A stretch of 58,532 nt of DNA from an uncultured Bacteroides sp. (GTDB lineage Bacteria > Bacteroidota > Bacteroidia > Bacteroidales > Bacteroidaceae): positions 1 through 58,532 of the forward strand of contig CAJKDC010000006.1 of assembly GCA_905198575.1 (NCBI GenBank), in the 5' to 3' direction. Positions 8,608-17,436 of the stretch are shown here, piece after piece. Position 1 is the first letter of the stretch. Every line of letters begins with the position of its first letter. Position numbers and translations under genes: made by a program. Under the pieces are notes generated by a model. The model was given only the letters and a program-made list of their open reading frames with translations, did not search any database and was not told where the DNA came from.

Positions 8608-9717
8608 ATGAAAGAAAGAAACAAGCGAGTATTAGTAGGCATGAGCGGAGGTATAGACAGCTCGGCCACCTGCATTATGCTGCAGGAACAGGGATATGAA
8701 GTAGTTGGAGTAACCATGCGCACCTGGGATAAAGAAGAAAATCCCCGCTATATAGAAGAAGCCAAACAATTGGCAGCAAACTTAGGCATTGAACATCATG
8801 TAGCTGATGTAAGAAAAGAATTCAAGGATGTTATCGTCAAATACTTTATTGATGAATACATGAATGGACGTACGCCCAATCCTTGCGTGATGTGCAACCC
8901 ATTATTTAAAGAACGAATTTTATGTGAATGGGCCGACCAGTGTGACTGTGCATGGGTAGCAACCGGTCATTACTGCCAGCTGGAAGATAGAGGTGAAAAC
9001 CGGTATATTCTTACCGGAGATGATTGTACCAAAGACCAGTCGTATTTCCTCTGGAAACTTCCTCAGAGTATCCTGAAACGAATGATGTTCCCACTGGGTG
9101 GAATGACGAAACTGAAAGTACGTGAATATCTGGCCTCAAAAGGATTTGAAGCGAAAGCCCGGGGCGGAGAAAGTATGGAAATCTGCTTTATCGACAAGGA
9201 CTATCGTGATTTCTTGAAAGAGCACTGCCCGGATATTGATGAAAAAATCGGGCCGGGATGGTTTGTCGACAGTAAAGGTGTAAAACTGGGACAGCACAAA
9301 GGTTTTGCTTACTACACAATCGGACAACGGCGCGGACTGGACATTGCACTGGGTAAGCCTGCTTATGTATTAAAAATTAATCCGGCCAAGAATACCGTCA
9401 TGCTAGGAGATGTAGAACAGCTGGAAACAGAATATATGCTAGTTGAAGACCTCAATTTTGTCAACATCGAGGAATTGAAAAGCGTACCCAATTTATCGGT
9501 ACGTATCCGCTACAGAAGCCGTTCTATTCCTTGCCAGACAGCCTTGCTAGACGATGGACGCCTGTTAGTCCGTTTCTTGGAGAAAGCCTCAGCCATAACT
9601 CCTGGACAGTCGGCTGTATTCTACGACGGCAACCGTGTTCTGGGAGGTGGATTCATTGCCTCTCAACAAGCTATCCGAAAAATAGCCGAAGAAAATCAAG
9701 ATAAATTCTCAATCTAA
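8608..9717 (+). CDS. mnmA: tRNA-specific 2-thiouridylase MnmA
   Basis: MnmA adenylates and thiolates U34 of Lys, Glu and Gln tRNAs using sulfur relayed from a cysteine desulfurase. The 369-residue protein has the PP-loop GMSGGIDSS (11-19), NPCVMCN with Cys96 at the first catalytic cysteine position, TGHY, KDQSYFLW, and the second catalytic Cys192 in GESMEICFIDKDYRDF. The residues after CN are PLFKE, not the more common REIKF. Bacteroides genomes often carry more than one mnmA-like gene, and this may be the second paralogue. It stands alone with its own promoter and terminator. Confidence 0.93.
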   Translation: MKERNKRVLVGMSGGIDSSATCIMLQEQGYEVVGVTMRTWDKEENPRYIEEAKQLAANLGIEHHVADVRKEFKDVIVKYFIDEYMNGRTPNPCVMCNPLFKERILCEWADQCDCAWVATGHYCQLEDRGENRYILTGDDCTKDQSYFLWKLPQSILKRMMFPLGGMTKLKVREYLASKGFEAKARGGESMEICFIDKDYRDFLKEHCPDIDEKIGPGWFVDSKGVKLGQHKGFAYYTIGQRRGLDIALGKPAYVLKINPAKNTVMLGDVEQLETEYMLVEDLNFVNIEELKSVPNLSVRIRYRSRSIPCQTALLDDGRLLVRFLEKASAITPGQSAVFYDGNRVLGGGFIASQQAIRKIAEENQDKFSI

Positions 9718-9762
9718 ACAAACCTTGACAAAGGAATATTTACATACCTGAAAAACAAGCAC

Positions 9763-9803
9763 AAGGGAGCAGCCACGATTTTATACGGGTTGCTCCTTTT
9801 TTA
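9763..9803 (+). terminator. Rho-independent terminator of mnmA
   Basis: The stem GGAGCAGCC (9766-9774) pairs with GGTTGCTCC (9788-9796) with one G-U pair. It is followed directly by six T residues. Confidence 0.8.
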
Positions 9804-9932
9804 TACAATCAAACATACATAGCCAAAAGACGGTAAATACCAACTTCATCACTATAAAGAAATACATTGGGCATTTTTAAGACAAAGGTGCATCATTTTT
9901 GTCACGTAAGTTGGTCTTTGCTATGATACAAC

Positions 9933-9975
9933 AAAAAAATACCGACCGCTTCAGATAATGTTACGACCGGTATTT
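9933..9975 (-). terminator. Rho-independent terminator of the PfkB-kinase operon
   Basis: On the minus strand AAATACCGGTCG pairs with CGGTCGGTATTT (12 bp, two G-U pairs). A U-tract corresponding to the plus-strand A-run at 9933-9939 follows. It lies 30 nt after the kinase stop codon. Confidence 0.75.
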
Positions 9976-10004
9976 GCTTGTAGTATTACCGTATTGTATA
10001 GTAC

Positions 10005-10925
10005 TTATTTATAACGATTTACAAAATCTTCTGAAACAGAATTATTCACGCTCTGACAAACATCTGCGCTAAAATCTTGCCCACACTGAATGATTGCGTC
10101 CCAGTCGGCCTCAGATAATTCTGCCAGATCGTCCCGACGAACTCGGTATTTCAGCAAGCCAAAAACAACTCCTGCATTAAAGTTATCGCCTGCACCAATG
10201 GTACTGACCGTAGGTATCGGCGTTACTGCATACGACTTGGTACACGTCGGAGTAAACAAACGTATATCTTTATCAGCATCGGTACATATAAAGTTTTTGC
10301 AATAAAAAGCTACCTTCTCACGGTAAACCCTTGCAGCATCAGTCAGCGAGAACATATTGTCGAAATCCTCGGTAGAGCCGCGCAAAATATCTGCATATTC
10401 AAAGTTTTCCAAAATAACAGGCAATAGCTTGATAGCATCATTACGATGGGTACTTCTGAAATTGACATCGTAATAAATAATAGCTCCTGCCTGCTTTGCC
10501 TTATCCAGCAAATCCTTAACTTTAGAACGCAACTCCGGCATCAAGGCAAAATACGAACCTATCATCACAATATCATCACGACCTACCTCCGGCATTTCTA
10601 CTTCCAGGCGCATTGCCGGATAGTTTTTATAGAAAACATATTCCGCATCGTTACGCTCATTCAGAAAAGCCAATGAAACAGGCGATTTTCCGTCAGAAAA
10701 TACATTTACATAATCCGTATTCACACCGTTACGACGCATATTGTCCAAAATAAGGTCGCCGACTTTATCGTTTCCGGTCTCGCTGATGAAGATTACATTT
10801 ACCCCCATGCGTCCCAATGAAATCACGGCATTGTATACCGAGCCTCCTGGTACGGCAGCCTGAGGCTGTCCGTCGCGAAACAAGATATCCAGAATTGTTT
10901 CACCGATTCCTATAACCTTTCTCAT
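10005..10925 (-). CDS. PfkB-family carbohydrate kinase (fructokinase/ribokinase-like)
   Basis: A 306-residue cytosolic sugar kinase. It has the N-terminal Gly-rich motif PGGSVYNAVISLGRMG near residues 26-41. The C-terminal signature STIGAGDNFNAGVVFGLL carries the catalytic Asp of GAGD. These define the PfkB/ribokinase fold and ATP-dependent phosphorylation of a sugar hydroxyl. The exact sugar is not determinable; fructokinase is the usual annotation of close homologues. It is the last gene of a leftward group GT8-LOG-SIS-PfkB, 8 nt after the SIS isomerase. That pairing suggests the kinase and isomerase may act on connected sugar phosphates. Confidence 0.88.
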   Translation of the reverse strand: MRKVIGIGETILDILFRDGQPQAAVPGGSVYNAVISLGRMGVNVIFISETGNDKVGDLILDNMRRNGVNTDYVNVFSDGKSPVSLAFLNERNDAEYVFYKNYPAMRLEVEMPEVGRDDIVMIGSYFALMPELRSKVKDLLDKAKQAGAIIYYDVNFRSTHRNDAIKLLPVILENFEYADILRGSTEDFDNMFSLTDAARVYREKVAFYCKNFICTDADKDIRLFTPTCTKSYAVTPIPTVSTIGAGDNFNAGVVFGLLKYRVRRDDLAELSEADWDAIIQCGQDFSADVCQSVNNSVSEDFVNRYK

Positions 10926-10933
10926 ACAGTTTA

Positions 10934-11536
10934 TTATTTACTCAATTCGCGAGAACGCTCACCCAAATAGCCTCCATGGTGACGCTTGCTGTATTCTTCA
11001 ATGGTAAACTGAGTCTGCTTCATGGTCTCAACCACCAAAATGTCTCCCATCACAGTCATAACAGTGGTAGAAGTAGTCGGAGTCATACCCAAAACACAAA
11101 CTTCATCCGGATGACCGGTAAACAGACAAATATCCGCAGCCTGAGCCAATGGACTCTCGGCATTGCCTGTTATCACAATCTTTTTTAAAGAAGGATTCAG
11201 GCGTGCAGCCAAAGTAGTCAGTTCCACAATCTCACGTGTCTTACCCGAATTGGAAATCAACAGTAATACATCATTCTCCTGCAAAATTCCTAAATCACCA
11301 TGCTGAGCCTCGCTGGGATGCAGAAAAACAGCAGGAATCCCTGTCGAACAAAATGTAGTAGCTATATTCATAGCAATCTGACCAGCCTTACCCATGCCAC
11401 TGGTCACCAGTTTTCCCCGCTTTACGTGCACCTGCTCTACAATCAACTTAACAGCTGCTTCATAGGCATCTGTTACCGGAATATTCAACACTGCCTGTGC
11501 TTCACGCTTTAATAACTCTTGAATAGATGATTTCAT
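10934..11536 (-). CDS. SIS-domain sugar-phosphate isomerase (single-domain arabinose-5-phosphate isomerase type)
   Basis: A 200-residue single SIS domain without the CBS pair found in E. coli KdsD. Visible signatures are KLVTSGMGKAGQIA, FLHPSEAQHGDLG and LLISNSGKTREIVEL. The region between KLVTSGMGKAG and ISNSGKT forms the sugar-phosphate site. In Bacteroides fragilis a CBS-less SIS protein of this kind is known as an arabinose-5-phosphate isomerase that also binds CMP-Kdo. It makes the precursor of Kdo for lipopolysaccharide. By family resemblance that is the best call here, and it fits the surface-glycan neighbours. The gaps to LOG (13 nt) and PfkB kinase (8 nt) imply one transcript. A different ketose/aldose substrate remains possible. 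Confidence 0.8.
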   Translation of the reverse strand: MKSSIQELLKREAQAVLNIPVTDAYEAAVKLIVEQVHVKRGKLVTSGMGKAGQIAMNIATTFCSTGIPAVFLHPSEAQHGDLGILQENDVLLLISNSGKTREIVELTTLAARLNPSLKKIVITGNAESPLAQAADICLFTGHPDEVCVLGMTPTTSTTVMTVMGDILVVETMKQTQFTIEEYSKRHHGGYLGERSRELSK

Positions 11537-11549
11537 ACGTTCTTTGGTT

Positions 11550-12089
11550 TTATTCGAGTAATTTTATTAATTCATCAAAATTATTAGCAACAGAAAAGAA
11601 TCTGTCCAGCGGCTGATGGGCAAATCCCGTAGTCTCCAGTTTACGGAGAAAAGCAATGATTTCATCCCAAAAGCCATTTACATTGTATAAAATGACTTTT
11701 TTCTTGTGATAGCCAATGGTAGCAGCAGCCATCACATGGAAAATCTCATCCAGTGTGCCCACTCCTCCCGGTAATGCGACCATCACATCTGCCTGCAGCA
11801 ACATTGTATCTTTGCGGTCGCTGAGGTTATCTGTACGGAAAGTTACATCCAGCACATCACTGACGCGGCCACGTTCCTCCAATCGGGTAGGAACTACACC
11901 CATAACCATTCCGCCACACTGTTTCGCTGCACGAGCCACGACATCCATTAGTCCCATATCAGAACCTCCATATATCAGCCATTTGCCCTGACTGCCCAAC
12001 CAGCGTCCCAATTCTTCGGCTTTTTCACTATAAACATGGTCTATCTGCTCTGATGCCGAGCAAAATACTGCTATTTTATCCATACTCAA
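11550..12089 (-). CDS. LOG family protein (TIGR00730, nucleoside-5'-monophosphate phosphoribohydrolase-like)
   Basis: A 179-residue Rossmann-fold protein with the LOG signature PGGVGTLDEIF near residue 105 and the preceding FRTDNLSDRKDTML segment. These form the active site of cytokinin-activating phosphoribohydrolases, which cleave N6-modified AMP to free base and ribose-5-phosphate. The bacterial role is often purine-related housekeeping and is not settled. It lies 13 nt before the SIS isomerase and 43 nt after GT8. The chemical link to the sugar genes, if any, is through ribose-5-phosphate and is speculative. Confidence 0.85.
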   Translation of the reverse strand: MSMDKIAVFCSASEQIDHVYSEKAEELGRWLGSQGKWLIYGGSDMGLMDVVARAAKQCGGMVMGVVPTRLEERGRVSDVLDVTFRTDNLSDRKDTMLLQADVMVALPGGVGTLDEIFHVMAAATIGYHKKKVILYNVNGFWDEIIAFLRKLETTGFAHQPLDRFFSVANNFDELIKLLE

Positions 12090-12132
12090 ATTATTCTAGT
12101 CTAGAATTTGTAAAAGTAGAATTCATATTACC

Positions 12133-13065
12133 TTATTTGCAAGCCAGTCTGGCCAACTCGACATATTTAGGCTTTCTCAATCCAACATAGAAAGGCAACA
12201 AACGGAAAAAGCGTTTCAGCCGATTGGCAAATGCCTGCTGTGGTCTCCATCCTTTCCAAGGAGTATAGTCCAAATAACGGAAATAAGCCTCTCTAAGCGG
12301 ATGCTGGCTATCGTAATCCCAAGGTTTACGATTGGTATAATGCAAGATAACCGGATTGCACAATACATAGGCAAACTTCTTCTTCCAAGCTTCTGTCATA
12401 TTGCCGGGATTACGGTAAAATCCGTCTTGAACGTTCCACTTTAAATCTACCAACACCTTGTCCTTGTACAAAATACTATTCAAGAGGTCCTGATCATTAA
12501 ACAAGATACGTTCCGGATATTTATGAAAATACTCAAAACAAGCTTTACCCATGCTGTGTTCCCGCCAATACTTCATATTTATCAACAATACCCCTGCATT
12601 AAAATAAGAATATTGCTGAGGATACTTCAAGATTTCATACCGGCCTGCTTCGTTACATCCTATATCTTCTACAGCAGCAACACCCTTTCCCTCAAGAGGA
12701 GTGTCCCAGAACGGACGGATATTCCCCAAAATTACAATATCACAATCCAGATAAAGCAAGCGATCTATAGTGTCGGGCAGCAACTCGGACAAGATACAAC
12801 GGTAATAGGTTGCCATTGATATACGCTTGCTGAACTTTCGTATTGTAAAGCCTTCCAGCAATGCTGGATTGGGAGCGTAATAGCAAACAATGCTGCCATA
12901 AGTATCGGCCAGACCGGACAACAGTGCCTTATCAGCATCACTCAATTCACCGGCAACAATGTGTACAGTAAATGTTTCTTCGGGGTTGTTTATAAATAAC
13001 GAAACTAATGTAACAGCACAATGCTGTACATAATTATGGTCTATATTACAGGCTATATGAATCAT
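12133..13065 (-). CDS. Glycosyltransferase family 8 protein
   Basis: A 310-residue GT-A fold retaining glycosyltransferase. It opens with IHIACNIDHNYVQHCAVTLVSL, the family start, and has the metal-binding DxD in LYLDCDIVILGNI (about residue 100). YFNAGVLLINMKYWRE and FNDQDLLN follow, then the C-terminal HYTNRKPWDY with the conserved His. GT8 enzymes of Gram-negative bacteria include the LPS core glucosyl- and galactosyltransferases (WaaJ/WaaO type), so a lipooligosaccharide core role is plausible. It is first in a leftward operon and divergent from the GT90 gene, with a TATATTTG box 31 nt upstream. Confidence 0.88.
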   Translation of the reverse strand: MIHIACNIDHNYVQHCAVTLVSLFINNPEETFTVHIVAGELSDADKALLSGLADTYGSIVCYYAPNPALLEGFTIRKFSKRISMATYYRCILSELLPDTIDRLLYLDCDIVILGNIRPFWDTPLEGKGVAAVEDIGCNEAGRYEILKYPQQYSYFNAGVLLINMKYWREHSMGKACFEYFHKYPERILFNDQDLLNSILYKDKVLVDLKWNVQDGFYRNPGNMTEAWKKKFAYVLCNPVILHYTNRKPWDYDSQHPLREAYFRYLDYTPWKGWRPQQAFANRLKRFFRLLPFYVGLRKPKYVELARLACK

Positions 13066-13095
13066 AAGTAGCTATCCATTAATAAGAACTTCTTG

Positions 13096-13103
13096 CAAAT
13101 ATA
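13096..13103 (-). promoter_or_regulatory. -7 promoter element TATATTTG for GT8-LOG-SIS-PfkB
   Basis: Minus-strand TAnnTTTG match 31 nt before the GT8 start. Confidence 0.5.
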
Positions 13104-13167
13104 GTTTTTATTAAGTCATGAACCTTTTTTTATAACTTCTTTTTCACATCATATTTTATAAAAGCGT

Positions 13168-13175
13168 TATCTTTG
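13168..13175 (+). promoter_or_regulatory. -7 promoter element TATCTTTG for GT90-GtrA-GtrB
   Basis: Exact TAnnTTTG match 41 nt before the GT90 start codon, divergent from the GT8 promoter. Confidence 0.6.
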
Positions 13176-13216
13176 TTCAAAACTGAACAAAAATACCAGC
13201 TAAACATTTTCAACTT

Positions 13217-14227
13217 ATGGGAGACAGTTTACTATATAAAGTCCGAAGTGGCAAACCGGTAAAGTTTTTTGATTTTCTAAAAAACTATATGGGTTTATTG
13301 ATTCCTGACAACTACTACCGCAGCCACCTAAAGACAAAGCTCGAAGCAGCACGCAAAAGACCGGATTATGAATACATGAAAAAACGGGTAGATTACTATA
13401 TCCGTATCAAGGACACATGGAAAATCGCTTCGACCAATAAAACTGAAAAAGGAAAAAGTATCTTCTTCTATACAGGAACACTAGGAGGATATACCCGAAA
13501 GATGTTTCACACAGCCTATTATTTCGACCAGCATGATGTTACACGCTGGTTCCCCAAATCCCTCCGATGGAACTTCTGTCCGGGTGACGTATACTTTACC
13601 CCTGATGTTCCCACAGTTGTAAAAAGCAGGCTTCTTACTGCAGATAATCAGAATTCGGTTATCCTCAAACTGGATAAATTACGCCATTTCTTATTCATAA
13701 ACGATGAAAAATCATTCCGGCAGAAAAAAGACATGGCTATTTTCCGCGGAAAGATTCGACAAAGCCGGGTCCGTGAAAAATTTCTTCAACTTTATTTCAA
13801 CCATCCGCTATTTGACTGTGGCGTTGTCGGTAAAAATGAAGGCTGTCCCGAGCAATGGATGCAACCCAAAAAGACCATCCGCGAACACCTGGACTACAAG
13901 TTTATCATGACGCTGGAAGGAAACGATGTGGCTTCGAATCTTAAATGGGTTATGTCTTCCAATTCCATTGCTGTAATGACGCGTCCTACCTGCGAAACCT
14001 GGTTTATGGAAGGAACGCTTATTCCGGATTATCATTATATCGAAGTAAAGGAAGATTTTTCAGATTTACCCGACAAGTTGACCTACTACGCACAGCATCC
14101 TGACAAGGCAGAAGAAATCATAAAACACGCCCACGCATACGTATCGCAATTCTTCGACAAGGAGCGTGAGGAAATTTTACAGCTGATGGTGCTGGAACGT
14201 TATTTCGAAACAAGCGGACAATTATAA
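13217..14227 (+). CDS. Glycosyltransferase family 90 protein (CAP10/LpsA-like)
   Basis: A 336-residue cytosolic or membrane-associated transferase of the GT90/CAP10 type. The recognisable core is MAIFRGKIRQSRVRE, then TIREHLDYKFIMTLEGNDVASNLKWVMSS and the acceptor-side segment PTCETWFMEGTLIPDYHYIEV. The same order occurs in bacterial LPS glycosyltransferases of the LpsA family and in fungal CAP10. The donor is unknown; UDP-xylose and UDP-glucose are used by characterised relatives. It starts a rightward operon: GtrA begins 4 nt after this stop and GtrB 4 nt after GtrA. It is divergent from GT8. Confidence 0.85.
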   Translation: MGDSLLYKVRSGKPVKFFDFLKNYMGLLIPDNYYRSHLKTKLEAARKRPDYEYMKKRVDYYIRIKDTWKIASTNKTEKGKSIFFYTGTLGGYTRKMFHTAYYFDQHDVTRWFPKSLRWNFCPGDVYFTPDVPTVVKSRLLTADNQNSVILKLDKLRHFLFINDEKSFRQKKDMAIFRGKIRQSRVREKFLQLYFNHPLFDCGVVGKNEGCPEQWMQPKKTIREHLDYKFIMTLEGNDVASNLKWVMSSNSIAVMTRPTCETWFMEGTLIPDYHYIEVKEDFSDLPDKLTYYAQHPDKAEEIIKHAHAYVSQFFDKEREEILQLMVLERYFETSGQL

Positions 14228-14231
14228 TAGC

Positions 14232-14618
14232 ATGGCTAGCGATAAAAAAAATGTCATCAAAGAGTTTATCCGTTTTGGTATTGTAGGAGTCATTGCCACC
14301 GGTTTACATTATGGAATTTACTTCCTTCTTCAGAAATATATCAATGTAAACATTGCATATACCTTGGGATACGGTTTGAGTTTTATCGGAAACTTCTACC
14401 TTACCTCCTACTTTACGTTCGGTACAGCCCCATCCTGGAAAAAACTGATTGGCATGGGGGGAGCTCATGCTATCAACTATAGCTTACAGATTGTCCTGCT
14501 GAATCTGTTCTTATGGTTAAAGGTTCCGCAAGAATGGGCACCTTTCCCTGTGTTTGCATTGGCTATCCCTATAAATTTTATGCTGGTGCGTTTTGTATTC
14601 AAATACCGTAAAAAATAA
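14232..14618 (+). CDS. GtrA family membrane protein
   Basis: A 128-residue protein with four predicted transmembrane helices and the GtrA start KEFIRFGIVGVIATGLHYGIYFLL. GtrA proteins are thought to flip or position the undecaprenyl-phosphate-linked sugar made by the partner GtrB enzyme. It stands directly before the GtrB-like glycosyltransferase, the classic gene pair, and after GT90. The C-terminus is strongly basic (RFVFKYRKK). No third serotype-specific Gtr gene is evident immediately next to the pair. Confidence 0.88.
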   Translation: MASDKKNVIKEFIRFGIVGVIATGLHYGIYFLLQKYINVNIAYTLGYGLSFIGNFYLTSYFTFGTAPSWKKLIGMGGAHAINYSLQIVLLNLFLWLKVPQEWAPFPVFALAIPINFMLVRFVFKYRKK

Positions 14619-14622
14619 AAAT

Positions 14623-15561
14623 ATGAAATTGGTGATTGTAGTTCCCTGTTATAACGAAGAAGAGGTATTGCAAGAAACGACCTCACGTCTTTGTAATATA
14701 TTAGAAGAGCTGACAGCAAAAAAGCAAATAGCAGAGGGGCAGATATTATATGTGGACGATGACAGTAAAGACCAGACCTGGAAACTGATAGAAAAATATG
14801 CGGAAGCAGATTCACGGGTTTCCGGTTTAAAACTGGCACACAATGTAGGGCATCAGCAAGCTTTGTGGGCCGGTCTGGAATGGGCATCGACTCACGCCGA
14901 TGCAGCTGTATCCATCGATGCAGACTTGCAGGATGACGTCCGCTGCATTATTTCAATGGTAGACTATTATCATAAAGGGATTGATATTGTCTATGGAGTC
15001 CGAAAAGAACGCAAGACCGATACCTTCTTCAAGAAGAATACAGCTTTGATGTTCTACCGGCTGATACGTAATCTGGGAGGTGACATCGTTTACAACCATG
15101 CAGACTTCCGGCTCATGAGCCGCAGGACATTACAGGCTTTGATGCAATTTCCGGAAAGAAATCTTTTTCTCCGGGGAATGGTTAGTTCAATGGGGTTCCC
15201 TTCGGCTATGGTATACTACGACCGTACAGAACGTTTTGCCGGAGTTTCCAAATATCCCTTCAGTAAGATGCTAAGTTTCGCACTGGACGGAATTACCTCT
15301 TTTTCTGTCAAGCCTTTGCGCTACATCGTCATGCTGGGCCTGCTGTTCATTCTCATCTCCGTACTGGCGATAGTATACGGACTTCTGTCCTATTATGACG
15401 GGAATGCCATTCCGGGATGGACTTCCTTATTGGTTTCGGTTTGGTTTATTGGAGGAGCAATTCTTACAGCCGTAGGAATCATTGGCGAATATGTAGGTAA
15501 AATCTATAAAGAGATAAAAAGAAGGCCTCGTTACTTCATAGAGAAAGAGGCCAATCTTTAA
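14623..15561 (+). CDS. GT2 glycosyltransferase, GtrB/DPM1-like polyprenyl-phosphate sugar synthase
   Basis: A 312-residue enzyme. It has a GT2 domain starting KLVIVVPCYNEEEVL, with DDDSKD, SIDADLQDD (metal-binding DxD near residue 100) and NHADFRLMSR. Two C-terminal transmembrane helices follow (about 235-260 and 270-295), then a basic tail. This is the layout of GtrB and dolichol-phosphate-mannose synthases, which transfer a sugar from an NDP donor to undecaprenyl phosphate. I start it at the ATG at 14623, which gives the canonical N-terminus. An upstream in-frame start at 14593 would overlap GtrA by 26 nt and add ten residues not seen in the family. Confidence 0.9.
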   Translation: MKLVIVVPCYNEEEVLQETTSRLCNILEELTAKKQIAEGQILYVDDDSKDQTWKLIEKYAEADSRVSGLKLAHNVGHQQALWAGLEWASTHADAAVSIDADLQDDVRCIISMVDYYHKGIDIVYGVRKERKTDTFFKKNTALMFYRLIRNLGGDIVYNHADFRLMSRRTLQALMQFPERNLFLRGMVSSMGFPSAMVYYDRTERFAGVSKYPFSKMLSFALDGITSFSVKPLRYIVMLGLLFILISVLAIVYGLLSYYDGNAIPGWTSLLVSVWFIGGAILTAVGIIGEYVGKIYKEIKRRPRYFIEKEANL

Positions 15562-15570
15562 ACATTATAT

Positions 15571-17397
15571 TTATCTTGCTCCTAAATCATCATACAGACT
15601 TTGCAGGATTACCTGTCCTTTTTCCATCCGACTTATATTCTCATCCGGATAAGCATAGATGGTTTGTCCGGATGTGTTATCTATAACAGTTGCACCCGTA
15701 CTGTCGCAAAACGCAAAACCATTATTATAACTATAGAAAGCAAAAGGATAGGTATAATCACTTCCCAGGACATTCCGGCTGAATGTAAATTCATCATGCG
15801 AAATACCCAACTGGCCAAGTAAAGTCGCAGCCATATCCGTCTGATTCATCAGTCTATCTATCTGCATCGGTTTCTTGACCGCCCCGCCCAGCCACAGCAT
15901 CGGAATGTGATAGAACTTGGGCTGTGTATTCAATCCTTCACGCGGATAATAGAAACCGTGATCGGGCAAACAAATAATCAACAGGTCTTTCCACTGAGGC
16001 AGCTGTTTCATCTTCTCGATAAATTTACCCAAACAGTCGTCTGTATAGGCAAAAGCGTTCGGTATATCATCGGCAAGCCGGTGATAAGGAACTTTAAAAG
16101 GTTCATGGCTACTCAATGTAAGAAAAGCGGTATGCCAGGGTGTATCATCCTGACGCTTTTTCAACACTTCATACAAATACTCAAAAGTTATATCGTCATT
16201 TACTCCCCATGCATTGCTGGTCTGTTCGCTTAATGAAAAGTCCTTGTCTGCGGTCAAATGTTCATATCCTGTGCTGAGCAAATAGCTTTTCATATTGGTA
16301 AAGTTGATATCTCCTCCATACAGGAAATCTGTGGCATATCCTTCTGAACGAAGCTTTGCAGCAATCCCTGGTAACGTACGGCTTTTATTGGGTATTTTCA
16401 TAACTGATGCTGTAGGCAATCCCAAATAACCACTAAATGTACAAACTGTACCTCTGTCCGTCCGGAAACTATTGGCATAGCAGTTGGTAAAAAACACACC
16501 TTCTTTCGATAAACGGTTCAAGTTAGGAGCAACATCCGGCAGACCTCCTAACGGTTCCACAAACTGAGCACCAAATCCTTCCATCAGAATAATCAGGATA
16601 TTGGGCCGTTTTATATTCAGAACCTGTAAAACGGAATCTCCATCCGACGTATGATACAAACCCTCGAAAAGCTGAGCCCGTTTTTCTTCCTCAAAGAAAT
16701 TAAACTGCTGTGCAAAATCTTCGCTCTTCCCCATAGAGGAAAGTAAACTAAATGCCGGATTCACAGCTGAGTGATTTAAAAACGGATCATTACAAAAATA
16801 TGCCTGACCAACATTGCTGGTAGACTCTGTCACTCCACCACGAATAACCACAAACAGAACTCCTCCTAAAAGTATACTTACCAGTGTTCCGACAGCCTTG
16901 CGTTGCACACCAGGCAAATATTGTGGAGTAATCCGATAAAGTCCCCAAGAGGCTACTATGCTCAACAAAAGAATAAAGAAAATCCGCAACACAACAAAGC
17001 CAACAGAAACACTTGCCATCGCATTCTGCGGAGAGTCTAAATACAAAAAGATGGATGCATCTAATTTGAAGTTCCAAAATGGATACAGACACATATCGCC
17101 CACAAAAATTAAAGCGACCAGCAAGCTAACCAAAATGTAATAGCCCACTAATAGCTTCCGTAAAGGAAATTTCTTAAACCAGATACTAACCAATAGAACT
17201 AACCATGGCACAGCGGTCAAGTAACCGGCAGTAGCTGCATCCAGACTTAATCCATGCCAGATAACTTGTCCATATTCGGACAAAGAAATACTCTTGGACA
17301 GAGCATCATTATAAATCATAAATACAGGTTTTTGCAGCACAAAATACAAGAGAAATGCTGCAAAAATCATCAGCAGAGATACAATTCTTTTTTTCAT
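15571..17397 (-). CDS. LTA synthase family protein (membrane sulfatase-fold phospho-group transferase)
   Basis: A 608-residue inner-membrane enzyme. About five transmembrane helices occupy the first 190 residues. A periplasmic alkaline-phosphatase/sulfatase-fold domain follows: RPNILIILMEGFGAQF (metal ligand Glu), NSFRTDRGTVCTFSGY with the Thr nucleophile expected near DRGT, YGGDINFTNM, and LLIICLPDHGFY. LtaS uses phosphatidylglycerol to build glycerol-phosphate polymers; in Gram-negatives relatives transfer phosphoglycerol or phosphoethanolamine to periplasmic or LPS glycans. The start is the ATG at 17397, because a TATCTTTG promoter at 17416-17423 would overlap the longer in-frame start at 17418. 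It converges on the GtrB operon. Confidence 0.87.
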   Translation of the reverse strand: MKKRIVSLLMIFAAFLLYFVLQKPVFMIYNDALSKSISLSEYGQVIWHGLSLDAATAGYLTAVPWLVLLVSIWFKKFPLRKLLVGYYILVSLLVALIFVGDMCLYPFWNFKLDASIFLYLDSPQNAMASVSVGFVVLRIFFILLLSIVASWGLYRITPQYLPGVQRKAVGTLVSILLGGVLFVVIRGGVTESTSNVGQAYFCNDPFLNHSAVNPAFSLLSSMGKSEDFAQQFNFFEEEKRAQLFEGLYHTSDGDSVLQVLNIKRPNILIILMEGFGAQFVEPLGGLPDVAPNLNRLSKEGVFFTNCYANSFRTDRGTVCTFSGYLGLPTASVMKIPNKSRTLPGIAAKLRSEGYATDFLYGGDINFTNMKSYLLSTGYEHLTADKDFSLSEQTSNAWGVNDDITFEYLYEVLKKRQDDTPWHTAFLTLSSHEPFKVPYHRLADDIPNAFAYTDDCLGKFIEKMKQLPQWKDLLIICLPDHGFYYPREGLNTQPKFYHIPMLWLGGAVKKPMQIDRLMNQTDMAATLLGQLGISHDEFTFSRNVLGSDYTYPFAFYSYNNGFAFCDSTGATVIDNTSGQTIYAYPDENISRMEKGQVILQSLYDDLGAR

Positions 17398-17415
17398 TGG
17401 AATATACTTTAAGCA

Positions 17416-17423
17416 CAAAGATA
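17416..17423 (-). promoter_or_regulatory. -7 promoter element TATCTTTG for the LTA-synthase-like gene
   Basis: An exact minus-strand TAnnTTTG match 18 nt before the ATG at 17397. The predicted RNA start falls near 17409, which rules out translation from 17418 on this transcript. Confidence 0.6.
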
Positions 17424-17436
17424 TATATTTTTAATT

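Larger units (their letters stand above)
9718..10004. other. Intergenic region between convergent mnmA and pfkB-type kinase
   Basis: This 287-nt gap holds two terminators, one for each flanking gene (listed separately). About 130 nt of AT-rich sequence between them (9804-9932) shows no coding potential, no convincing promoter and no RNA structure that I can support. Confidence 0.6.
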
